NCBI GenBank assembly: GCA_038093515.1
Contig: JBBPSI010000006.1
Coordinates: 1-64,000 of the forward strand
Reading direction: 5' to 3'
From: Butyriboletus loyo
Lineage: Eukaryota > Basidiomycota > Agaricomycetes > Boletales > Boletaceae
DNA length: 64,000 bases
Both the position numbers and the translations under genes were made by a program. The first letter of the stretch is position 1, and each line of letters begins with the position of its first letter. Positions 48,059-58,200 of this stretch are shown here, piece after piece. The notes beneath the pieces are model-generated. The model did no database searches, was not told where the DNA came from, and was given only the letters and a program-made list of their open reading frames with translations.

Positions 48059-48902
48059 ATGTCCTTTCGCAAGATCGACGTCGACGTGTACGACGAAGAC
48101 GTCCTCCAAGAAACAGAGCTCTACGACCCAGATCCACGCGAACCCGCCCAAGTCCTGAGCGATGCCAAACAGAAACAGATCGCCGTGCGCAGTGCGCTCA
48201 ACAAGTTGCGTTCTCTCCATCCCCAGACCCTTCTGCGCGCATCCGTTTACTTTCCCGCTTTTGTTTCTTTTTCTTTGTTCGTCCTCATTCCTTTCATTCC
48301 TTTCCCTAGTTCTCGTGGTTTGCAGTAAAACTAACCCGATCTCTCTCTCTCTCTCTCTCTTCATGTGTGTACGTGCATTGGCCTGCCTGTTTGATGCGCG
48401 TGGTGGTCGTTCGCAGAGGTGACATCACCGGCGCTCTAAACGTCGCGCTGGATAGCCCACCTTATGGATCAAACGTCGAAGAAGCCAAGGTCCGCCCTCT
48501 CCCTCCCCCTCCTCCTTTCCACATCTACTCTGCCCCCGTGACTCGCCCGCTCACCTCACCTCACCCCACCCCCGGTCACGACTCTGTACAATAGAACCTC
48601 ACGCTCCAAACCCTCGTCTCCGTCCTCAACAGCACAAAATCAACAGACATTCCCAACGTCCTTCGATCGCTCTCTCAAGACGAGCAAGACACGTTGATGA
48701 AGTACGTCTACAAAGGGATGGGTATGCCTGGGTGGGGCGACGTCAGCGGGAGCGTGTTGCTTGGGTGGCATGAAAAGGTGCGGTCGCCCGTTCTGCACAT
48801 GTCCTTTGTCCATGGCGCTGAGTTGGTTGGGTCGGGTAGTTGACAGAGATCGCGGGGACGGGGTGTATCGTGCGCGTCATGACCGACCGGAAAACTGTAT
48901 AA
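48059..48902 (+). CDS. ARPC5: Actin-related protein 2/3 complex subunit 5 (ARPC5/p16-Arc)
   Basis: Exons: 48059-48204, 48417-48489, 48595-48777, 48840-48902 (154 aa, the usual size of the family). The N-terminus MSFRKIDVDVYDEDVLQE matches the 'FRKxDVDxYDE' start of ARPC5. Next come GDITGALNVALDSPP, then DTLMKYVYKGM, LLGWHEK, and the conserved end GCIVRVMTDRKTV. ARPC5 is the smallest Arp2/3 subunit and helps assemble the complex that nucleates branched actin filaments, at cortical patches in fungi. Introns are 212, 105 and 62 nt, unusually long for this window. Intron 1 is pyrimidine-rich and contains a CT dinucleotide run. Splice phases are consistent throughout. Confidence 0.93.
48341..48362. 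repeat. (CT)n microsatellite in ARPC5 intron 1
   Basis: About eleven consecutive CT units lie inside the 212-nt first intron, within a wider polypyrimidine region. It may contribute to 3' splice-site choice; no other role is evident. Confidence 0.9.
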
Positions 48903-49029
48903 TCATATCTTATATCCTCCTCTCAAACGTTCAAAGACCGAGAATAACGCCAAAACACGACATACTCCATCTATAAGGCAAAGCGTACTTGAGCTCTTCT
49001 AATAATTCATATCCATAACCCATTGCCCA

Positions 49030-51652
49030 TCATATGCCTTCTTCCCCCCTGCTTCGCGCCTCTGCAATGCTTGATTCAATCGCCAGCCTAAGATCGTCGT
49101 CCATCTCCTCCGTATCTAGTACCTCGGCCTGGGACGCTTCCCTGTGCCGAGCGATATCGGCAAGTAAGAGTGACATGTCGGAAGAGCGCGTTCCCGCCAT
49201 GATAGGCGTGACAACACGCGAACGTGGTGACGATGGACCAGGCAAAGGCGAGACAGATTTCAAAGGGGTGCTCCACGCCGAATGAGGTTGCTCAGGACTC
49301 GTAGACGTCCCTCGTCTGGAGCTCGACGTCGAAGACAGACTTGAGCTGAGGGAGGGAAAGTGGTCCAGAGAAGACGACGACGTGCTGCGTAGCGTCATGG
49401 GACTCGGTTGCGTGCTCGGTCCGATCGCGAGCGATCCAAGCGGACTAGCTTCCATCGGCTCAGGCACAAACGGCGGTGACACCTGCACTTTCTCGTTTGA
49501 AGTCGGGAGTGAGACACGCGGGTATTGGCGGTCATTCAAATAGTGACTCAAAGACGAGTGGCGGACTGACAATGGTGTGGAAGGGATAGACCTGGACCGA
49601 GAGGACGTCCGTGTACCAAGCAGGTCGTCGAAATCGACCTCGAAAACTCCCTCGTCGAGGACCGTTGTTTGCTGACGTGCTTCCTCCTCTTCGCGTGACA
49701 GCATCAAAACGTATTCGACAGCCTCCGACTCTGAGAGACCGAGCGTATCCAATGTAGACCTTTGTTCACGCTCACGGCCATATATGCGCTGCATATGCGC
49801 TCTCTCCTCCTCGAGTTCCAGGTAGGATTCGGCGATATCTTTGTACATCTCGTATTGTTCTGGAAAAAGAGTCAGAGAGCCAGTTGAAACCAACAACGAG
49901 GAGACTTGCGATGTCCCTTAGTTGTCACGTTCATCTTGGTATTAGCGTGTTTGGGCTTCTTGTACTGATACTCGCGGCCGTCGGCCTGTCCGACCTTCCA
50001 CGTCATGATGCGGTTCCCAACAATGATGACCATGAACTCATTGTCCACCAAGATTCGACTGACAATGTCCCAGTCGTGTCCTGGCGCTGGACGCGGCGCA
50101 GGCGTTGTAAAGTAGCGCACCGGTTCCAGTGTGAGGGAGTCCCAAACAACGGTAGTCCCGCGGGCAGAACCGGTAGCAAAGATGGTGGGGCTCCACGAAA
50201 TAGCTGTCACAGAACCGTCTGTATGCGCCTCGAATCTGTGGACCGGAGCCACAGGGAATTGAAGAGGAACGTCGAAATCATAGATGCTAATGAAGCCAAG
50301 GAGATCGCCGACGATGACCATGTTATTGTCGCGGGAGTAAGTGGAGATGATGGACTCTACGGCAGAGACATTGCCAAACGAACTGTCGCCAAAGGAGGTG
50401 ATCGTCACATCACGAGATTGAACGTTTGCACGAACGCGGTAAAACTGCGGATGATGCGTGTACTGGACAAGGAGAAGCACGCTCGATTCTCCGGTAGGAT
50501 ACAACCACATTTTCGTAATTTGTGGTTGTGGCAATGAGTCATCCCCTTGAGTGGTCGGATGAGGTGTCTCGTCATGAATGGGAGAAGAAATCCTGAGTTG
50601 ATGGATTGAGCGGATACGAGGTTCATCAGCAGGTGTCTCAGACTCGTATAAGCCATAAAGGAGGATATTCCCACTCTTCAACACACCAGCGACGAAACCA
50701 TCACTGATGCTACCTGCAATAGCTATAAACGGGTCTGTGAAGAGAGACAGCCGTTGTTTATCGGTGGACCAGAGGAGCTGAAGCGTCTTGGTGTCCCACA
50801 TCTTGATGCGCCCATCCGCGCCAGCAGACAAAAGAGTGCTAGAGGCCGAATCAGGAACGAGATGTTGCACTGCGCCCTCGTGCTGGTCGAGGACGAGGCA
50901 TCGGATGAACTTGGATGCAGTGCGTGAGTCCATAACACGGTTCACGACCGTGAGGGCAACCTCGCCGTTGTGCTTTCCCCAAAATACGCGGGCTGTGCCA
51001 CCATCAGAGGTCATGGCGCACACGGAGACGTTGGGCGTAAATTCGACATTAGGATTCCCGATACCCAAACCGGTGCCAGAGGCATCAATGTACCCTTTCA
51101 ATACCCTTCCGTTGAGCGGGATCGACCGCGCGACGATGCCATACTGGATGGAGGACGTCAAGAGAGCGTGCTCAGACATAAGATGCACGCCGTCGATCGA
51201 CGAGTCCTGGGGCACATGAGTGACGGTCGGGTTGCGAGAACGCTCCCAGCGTCTGGGAAGCGAGCTAAGTCACACCGGTGTATCGGGGCAAAGGCAACGC
51301 ACCGCTTGGTAGCGTAACGGACAATGAACTCTTTGCGCCAGGTATACTCTGTCCGCCTGAGGAGCAAGATGCATTCGTGCTCATGCTCAGGGCTGATACC
51401 GAGGAATTGAGTGAGGAAGGCACGAAGCCAGGTGTTATCGTCGTCTACGTGTTCGCAGAGGTATCGACAAGTGCGGGAGAGTGCAAGGAGAGAGGGCGGG
51501 GGAAGATAAGAGGTGATATGGGTGAGAGATTCTCGTGGAATGTCAAGGAGAGACGGGGATCCATGTTGGTGAAAATTGTATACGGCGGTATGTAAAGACT
51601 TGTGCTGGAGAATCGATGCTTTCCGATAACTTTCTATGGGCCGCGTTAGCAT
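49030..51652 (-). CDS. F-box/WD40-repeat protein with C-terminal UIM motifs (UFO1-like SCF substrate receptor)
   Basis: Minus-strand exons: 51652-51303, 51264-49898, 49859-49030 (848 aa); both introns are 38 nt. Residues about 37-75 are an F-box (LDIPRESLTHITSYLPPPSL; LSRTCRYL). The central part has WD40-like blades (TLLSAGADGRIKMWDTKT; AISWSPTIFATGSARGTTVVW). The C-terminal third has EYVLMLSREEEEAR and DDDLRLAIESSIAEARSRG, which fit ubiquitin-interacting motifs. F-box proteins bring substrates to SCF ubiquitin ligases; the F-box/WD40/UIM order is that of yeast Ufo1. A Ser-rich low-complexity linker lies between the last two motifs. The second intron's donor (GTTGTT) is weak and was chosen because it keeps frame; GTCTCC nearby is an alternative that does not. 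The start is the first ATG before the F-box. Confidence 0.85.
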
Positions 51653-51813
51653 ATAATAGCAGGAAAATTCACAGAGTCAGTGGCGATCGCAGACAATCGA
51701 CCTGCGAGTGAGCGGAGAGTGTGAAGAACGAACCGTCCCAGTCACCCTCTTTTAAACATGCCTTATGTAATACATTCTCGTAGCACGAGGCCAGAGGAGG
51801 AGAAAAAATCAGA

Positions 51814-51891
51814 GGTCATGCCAGGACTCGAACCTGGGTTTTGGGAAGATATTTTCAGAATCCCAAGTGATAACCGCTACACTACAAGACC
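51814..51891 (-). tRNA. tRNA-Gln (anticodon CTG) with a short intron
   Basis: On the minus strand, GGTCTTG pairs with CATGACC (one mismatch). The D-arm reads GTGTAGCGGTTATCAC. The anticodon stem TGGGA pairs with TCCCA around loop TTCTGA, and the T-arm is CCAGGTTCGAGTCCTGG. An extra 7-nt AAATATC after position 37 is the usual tRNA intron location. The overall resemblance to yeast tRNA-Gln (GGTTTTATAGTGTAGTGG) supports Gln. Confidence 0.88.
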
Positions 51892-53189
51892 ATGATTGAC
51901 TAGCACACCATAACTGACTTTTGAAGACCCCCTATCGGTCACGACGGCAGCTAGCAACTGAGCGACTCTGATTCACAGCTACGGTTTATTAGCTAAAAGA
52001 ACAGTTGGACCTACCCCGCAATTGCATTCATTGACCACATCGTTCGGCAATTCGGTGGACTCGCCGACTCCCACCGCCGTTTCTGCACCGATGGACCCTG
52101 GCGTAAACCTTTCATGTGCTCAAGCTCCCACGGATGAACGTGTACAAATGACCAAGAACGCCATATCGCTCGTTAGCGGGCTCCTTGATGTATCTTGCCG
52201 TAAGTGCCATATGGGTACACATGAGCCAAAACTCCCCTCTCGACGGCCAACATGTTGTTCAGTTCGACCGACAGTGATTTCGCAGAATTGGTGCATAGAC
52301 TCGGCGTAGGCATCTGGTGCGCAAAAACAACAGAGACAGGAACCCCCTCTCAATATGTGCAGATGAACACGTTGCCGCCTGTGAACTTTGAAGCGATGCG
52401 TCGCAATAGGTGAACGTGAACGCATCTTTACGTTCGGTTCTTCAAAAGTCCGGTTCGAACCGGCGTTCAGGACCGGACCGCTCCATCACTAGATGAACTC
52501 ATCTCTGAGTCTGACAACAATAGCGCAATTACGTTGTGCCCTCACACGGCCGTTGAATCAAGTTCGTCCTATTGGCTAATTAGGGGGCATAGATTGTACT
52601 GACGCAACTTTGCTTGGCTCGGGATCCGAGACAATGTCACGGATGATGATCAAAGTGTCACCGGCTTGAATGGAATTCCCTAGAGAAACCTCCTGAGATG
52701 GCATAATTTTCCAGGACGGCAGTCGAGTGCCGCTGGAAAGCGCACTATAACCAATATATCCCAGTCTCGAACTAACCAGTTTTCACAAGTTCCGTTGGCC
52801 CTGTTGGCGATCAAGAGTGTTCACATACACACGGTAACTTCACCAGGTATGTCCTAGAACGTCTGTTTCGAGACGGACCCGGTAAGTTTGGTCACACCGT
52901 TTGGTGCGTGTTTCGTCCGCATACATGCCACCAGTTCACTGAACACGCCATGACTCAGGGGCGTTGAGGTTGGGCGCTGAACAATCTTGAAATTTTCCGC
53001 AGGCCTGTTTATGGAAACTATATCGGTAGACGATTTAAATACACTACAGTGGTGTGCATCATCGTCAGGTAGGTAAGTTTTATGTTCCTAGGCCTCCATT
53101 ATATCCCTGCATCCGTGGGGTGATCTCCGGGTCTCTGTTTACACTCATAGAATTCGCAGTGGCGATCAAGGATGCATCGTGACTGTTGG
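51892..53189. other. Intergenic region, no supported gene
   Basis: No coding or RNA feature recognised. Short ORFs only (for example 52022-52309). A small inverted repeat, CGGCAGTCGAGTGCCG, lies at about 52717-52732. Confidence 0.5.
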
Positions 53190-53492
53190 TGGATTGGGCA
53201 GTGGATGCCCAAGTCAGCATGAGCATCCAAACAATCAAAATCCGAGGATCTGAAATACCGCTTCATCTCCGCGATCCTCGCCATGACCATGCGACCTCTA
53301 AGCGAAAGTCCCCGAAGAAGTTACTTCCAGCCCGCCAGCTCTTCCGCAGGCCATTGGCATTGGACAGTTGGTCATCCGAGTCACACGTTAGCATCCAAAC
53401 AATCAACATCCGAGGATTTGGAGTGCCGGTTGATCGGCACGATCCTCGCCATCGAACACGTGCAACCTCTAAGCGAATGTCCTCGAGATAGC
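53190..53492. repeat. Diverged direct dimer, period about 168 bp
   Basis: Two units, about 53190-53320 and 53360-53492, share AGCATCCAAACAATCAA, ATCCGAGGAT, GATCCTCGCCAT and ACCTCTAAGCGAA in the same order and spacing. Each unit contains CGAGGAT and ATCCTCG about 25 nt apart, able to form a hairpin. Origin unknown. Confidence 0.7.
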
Positions 53493-53909
53493 TAAGTACA
53501 CCCAGTTTGCCAGTGTTTAACTTCCGGCAATTTATCTTGGTTTTATGTTGATGTTTTCCCCAATTTCCCATTCCCGTAAACTCAGCAAGTTGCCGAAATT
53601 AATTTAGAACCGCTTAACTAACCTTGCCATGGGCTGGGGTCAACTATCTGTGTCCGAGCTCGGATAAACTCTGAGGAGTGACGTATGTGCTTGCTGCACC
53701 TTTATGGCTGATGCCGGGACACCTTTGGTCGTTACCTCGTTTGGTGTTCGGTCTCACAGATCTTGCGTCTTTTTTAAAAAACTGCTACCATCAATGCATG
53801 GTGTTTGGCAAGCCGCATGAATACCTCATTTTTCTCTGGATGTAGATACTGACATTTGGTTCTCACCCTGCGTGTTCGGCACCTAGTTCGGGGGTCTTTT
53901 TTTCGAAGA
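53493..53909. other. Intergenic region upstream of the laccase gene
   Basis: No coding feature recognised. It presumably contains upstream control sequence for the laccase gene, but I did not find a convincing binding-site cluster by eye. Confidence 0.4.
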
Positions 53910-53916
53910 TATAAAG
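53910..53916 (+). promoter_or_regulatory. TATA box of the laccase gene
   Basis: TATAAAG lies 44 bp before the start codon at 53954. The distance implies a very short 5' leader. Confidence 0.6.
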
Positions 53917-53953
53917 CGGATCCGCCCCGCTAGTTCACCCAATTTTTTTCGCG

Positions 53954-56185
53954 ATGGGGTCGTGGCTCTTACCTTGGTCCACCCTTTGGTTCGTGTCTTG
54001 GCTTGGCAGAAATGTTCAAGTTGCATCACTCGCAACCGATGTTCTCACTACCCAACAGACCATTTCTGTTAACCTTACAGTTGCTAACCGATGTGTGGCT
54101 CCAGATGGCTTTCCAAGAATGTAAGTGAGGGCATTTAGGGGCCTGAATATATCTCAACGCTTTCCAGTGCCGTCCTCGCGGGGAAGGAGGGTCAGGAGCC
54201 TACCCTTCCCGGTCCCGTGATCTCCGGCAACAAGGTATACTTCCCTTTTATCCGCAGCATTCAGACATGATGTAATCGTTTCGAAGGGTGATAGATTCCT
54301 GATTAATATTGTTAACGATTTAACTGATACAAGCATGTTCACTGGAACAACGATTGTTAGTGCCCGTCGGTTCCTTCAGCTACCCCAACCTGGTACTCAT
54401 GCACATCTTATCCGCAGCACTGGCATGGTATATCTCAGCTCCATTCAAACCAGATGGATGGTACAGCCTTTGTCACTCAGTGTCCGATATCCCCTGGAAA
54501 TTCCTTTTTGTATAATTTTACGGGGGACCAACAGGTCGGCACGTACTGGTATCATTCCCACTATGCGGTACAATACTGTGACGGTCTCCGTGGTCCTCTC
54601 ATCATACGTGATCCTGAAGATCCTTTCAAGGAACTCTACGACTTCGACGACGGTTTGTGATATGGCTATTGCATCGGGTTGACAATGCGAGTTTACCCAC
54701 CATAGATTCTACGATTATCACCTTAATGGACTGGTAAGCATTGACACCCAAAAGCTAACGTTTGCACTGATTCCTTAGCACACAGGTATCATTATCCTTC
54801 ACCTGATATACCGCGACAAATCTGGCCTGATTCAGTCCTCATTAATGGGACTGGATGTTATGACAACCTGGAATGTCCGCCGCCCGCTACTTACACGGTC
54901 GAAGCCAACAAGCGTTATCGTTTTCGTCTTCTGAACATGTCATGCAAACAATTTTACAACTTCACCATCGATAATCACACCATGACAGTCATAGAAGTTG
55001 ATGGAGAATACGTCGAGCCTTACACCGTCGACTCTATCCAGATCTATGCGGCCCAGCGTTACTCTTTCATCCTCAACGCTGACCAACAAGTCGACAACTA
55101 CTGGGTTCGCGCAATCCCAGATCCGTCGGAGCCCATGAACGCGACCACCACTGCCATATTGAGGTACATCGACGCACCGGCAGTGAACCCCCAGACTGTC
55201 AACATAACGAATAACTATCTGAATGAGACGCTTCTGCGCTCGCTCACGGAGACTCCTCGCCTTCTTGAACCCAATCCAGACATAACGCTCAACATGGTGA
55301 TGAGCAAGAATGACTCGACCTACAACTTTATGATCAACGGCGCCCAGTATACATCACCTAGTGTTCCTGTTCTGTTGCAGATCATAGACGGAGCACTGAG
55401 CGAGGACATTGATCCCACGCAATCCACTTATTTGCTTCCAAGGGACAAATTAGTTGAGGTGGTTTTCCACGTTGATGATACGCCCGGTCGTCCCGTGAGT
55501 GCACTGAACATGGCACGTAGGAGCTAACATCTGATTCCTTCGCTAGCATATTTTCCACCTGCATGGTGTAAGTGGATCATCTTACTGTGATATCATCCCT
55601 TGGTTGAAACTCGCATAGCACCATTTCGCGGTCATCAAGAGTGCTGACAGCGAATTCCGCAACTATGACAGGCCTGTCATCAGAGACACTGTCAGCACCG
55701 GATCAGACGACAAGGCGGATAATGTGACGATCAGGTTCATCACCGATAATCCTGGGCCTTGGATACTTCATTGGTGAGTGCACAAACTCATGTTCCGCGT
55801 CGTTGAAAATGTTTAGCATGATGTTCTAGCCACATCGAATGGCATCTCTACGCGTAAGTCTTCCTCGTGCTGCGGGGTGGTACCCTTTCTGATACACCGT
55901 CCTGAATGACAGGGGAATGGCAGTCGTATTTGTCGAGGACTATGTTAACATTCGCGCCGCTCAGCCATTCAGCAGTGAGTCCCCTCTTGTTTCAGATGTG
56001 GGATATTGGCGCTCAGACGATGGTCATGACCGGCCGTAGATGCCTCACGGGACGAAGTTTGCCCGTACAACAACCCGTCCGAAACTTGGAGCCTGCCCCC
56101 TCCAAGGTCGACTGCGGGACCATATTCTCCTACAACGACTTCGACCCAGTGCACGCCTACTCCGTTTTTAAAGAGAGTTGTATGA
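53954..56185 (+). CDS. lcc: Laccase (multicopper phenol oxidase), 560 aa
   Basis: Exons: 53954-54120, 54168-54234, 54287-54355, 54418-54652, 54706-54733, 54786-55494, 55547-55567, 55619-55773, 55830-55853, 55913-55974, 56040-56185; all splice phases agree. Laccases oxidise phenols and reduce O2 to water outside the cell, in lignin breakdown, pigment formation or detoxification. All four copper signatures are present: HWHG with the [11 protein letters not shown] tail, [29 protein letters not shown], and [16 protein letters not shown]. The last has the Cys-His pair for type 1 copper and a Met in the axial region. A hydrophobic leader of roughly 25 residues suggests secretion; several N-x-S/T sites fit glycosylation. 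The third motif has Ile-Phe for the usual Pro-Phe. The tail after [12 protein letters not shown] is Thr/Pro-rich and long for the family; the last acceptor is the least certain. Confidence 0.93.
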
Positions 56186-57931
56186 GTCTTACTTTCCGGC
56201 TATATACAAGCCTTTCTCTTCATTTGGTAGGAGGGGGCGGACAATTTTATTTTCTTCGCCGTAGAACTGTTTAGTTGCATCGGTTCCTGCTTTAATGGAC
56301 ATTACGTGGGGTTTGCTACCTTTGATGATCGCTGCTTTGCGAGGCTCGCGCATGTGTGAGAAAGGCTTCAAAATTTCACCACTGGAACGCATGTCTCTGG
56401 CGAGAGTGAATGTTAACACCGGACGAAGTCGTGCGCTTGCCAGTGGCGTCGTGGGGTTCTCGTGCCAGTTCTAGTATCATCGTAGTTTCGCTGCACGATC
56501 TTAGGTTCGCGTTCCCTCTGCACAAGTGAACGAGGTAAGCCCGCAAACTTTGATGATAATATTGTCCCTGGACCTTCAGTACTGTCAGTGCCCTCCATCA
56601 TCATGTCTCCTCCTGTGCTCGCCCCATTGCTTCAAGTTGTCCTTTTGCGAGTCCCTACTCTTATACGTTGACGTGGGCTGGTTGTGAGGAAAAGACCCGC
56701 TGATGCGTTTGGCAAGTGAAACGTCACAATATGTACTAGTATTATACTGCTGCACGACCTTGAACGTTTGAACTTCAGAGAAAATGCAAAGTTGCTCCAA
56801 CCTGTTTGGCTGGCTTCCTGATTCCACATTGCAGGTGGCAGCTTCTTGGTCTCCCTCTTGATGAAACACCCATTTTCCCCAACGATACCTATGCCCAGAA
56901 CAGCCGCAACGATTTTGTCAAGGATGTCCTCCTTCCGGAGCAGGGGCGACGCCCAGCGGACGTTCAGAGTCGAACGCATTCCTTCCCAGTACCTCAGGGG
57001 TGTCTTGGCCTTGGGCACCTTGAGGAGCCAAGTCGTTGCCCGCGGTGGCCTGGGATGCAGGCTCTGCTGCGGCTCTCCCAAGTGCAGGCGGCATCTGGGA
57101 CAGATTCGGAGTAGGGACAGACATGGTGCTGATGAGCAGGTCAGATCGATCACTCATATCTATCTGTGGTCATTTGGGAGTGCTTTGCGTCACACCGCGG
57201 ATTTCCTCGCTCAATGTTTTCCTAATTCCTTCTTGACCTCCATTCCACTGCCACAGTCAGCTAGTTTTGGGCCCGGCCCCGAATCCTTATCGGTGTCGAC
57301 CGCCACGACCGCCTCACCAACAACTCATCGTCGTCCATCTCACTTCTTCGAGGCCGCCGTTCCAGCTCCAGGGCCGTGGGGGGACGGAGGGTAGGTTAAG
57401 AGGGAGATGGCTTGTCCTGCGATTTTGACATAAGTGAGATATGAGTCAGTTCCGTACGAGGTCTCTGAAACGCTCCAAGAGTGGCCCAAAGTGAGTTCCA
57501 TATGAATTGTCCCATTTGATGCCTCCAAGGTCTCACAGACCAACTGATACCTAATTCAAAAATGGGTCTGTGAGAGGTACTGGCATCTCAGTGCACGCAT
57601 GGAACACAAGTCTGAGCCCCCAAACTGTGCGAACCCGCGGAGAGGATCCTTGCTTTGGGCATATCCAGGGATTCCGACAATCGGGTCAGTGCGCCCGACG
57701 TCAATTAGACTAACCTATCTTGGACCCATTGTCTTCCAACCTGCTCAACAGTCAAGATGAAACGACAGTGTAGATACACCCATGTGACCCCCGTCTTCTT
57801 TTCTTGTGGCTTTCCCATGGACTCACCATTGGCATGATCGCAGCTGTCTTCCCCTGGTTCTTCAAAGGTTGGTGTGTGTGAGGGTGTTGGGTGAGCTGAG
57901 GTACGAAAATGGACCAGCCCCTTGACGCATG
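56186..57931. other. Intergenic region, unassigned minus-strand ORFs
   Basis: Minus-strand frames at 57153-56632 (174 codons), 56869-56585 and 56419-56189 are open, but their translations show no domain, repeat or membrane pattern that I recognise. They overlap in competing frames, so I do not call a gene. Otherwise nothing seen. Confidence 0.4.
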
Positions 57932-57940
57932 TATTTAAAA
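57932..57940 (+). promoter_or_regulatory. TATA-like box of the small secreted protein gene
   Basis: TATTTAAAA lies 84-92 bp before the start codon at 58024, followed by a C/A-rich leader (CATCATCACCCACCTC) typical of strongly expressed fungal genes. Confidence 0.5.
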
Positions 57941-58023
57941 TCAACTCTTCGACGTTGAAAACCCATCATCACCCACCTCTTGCAAAACCAATCCACTCAT
58001 AACTCAACTCCACCCGTGTAACC

Positions 58024-58200
58024 ATGTTGTCCAATAAATTCGTGCTCGCGCTCCTCTGCATTGTCGCCGTGGTAGCTGCGCAGGCCTATTCCGGGCCGCT
58101 CGCCCCGAAGGTAGTGCAGAACCGTGGCTTGGGCTGGATGGCGAAATCGAAGCCTGAGAGCTCGCCGGGTCCGCGGCGGGCCCTTGGGCCTTACGTCTGA
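58024..58200 (+). CDS. Small secreted protein, 58 aa, unknown function
   Basis: A single exon opens with a classic signal peptide (MLSNKFVLALLCIVAVVAAQ, cleavage likely after AQA). The mature peptide of about 37 residues is basic and Pro/Gly-rich (LAPKVVQNRGLGWMAKSK; SSPGPRRALGPYV). It has no cysteine, so it is unlike the disulfide-rich effector type; the Lys-Arg and Arg-Arg sites would allow processing into shorter peptides. A TATA-like box and CA-rich leader precede it. I do not recognise a family. It could be a secreted signalling or defence peptide, but that is only a possibility. Confidence 0.6.
   Translation: MLSNKFVLALLCIVAVVAAQAYSGPLAPKVVQNRGLGWMAKSKPESSPGPRRALGPYV

Noticed and set aside
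49884..50537. 217-codon plus-strand ORF
   Set aside because: It is the antisense shadow of the WD40 region of the minus-strand F-box gene and shows no domain.
56632..57153. 174-codon minus-strand ORF as a gene
   Set aside because: No recognisable domain, competing open frames over the same bases and no supporting splice or promoter pattern.
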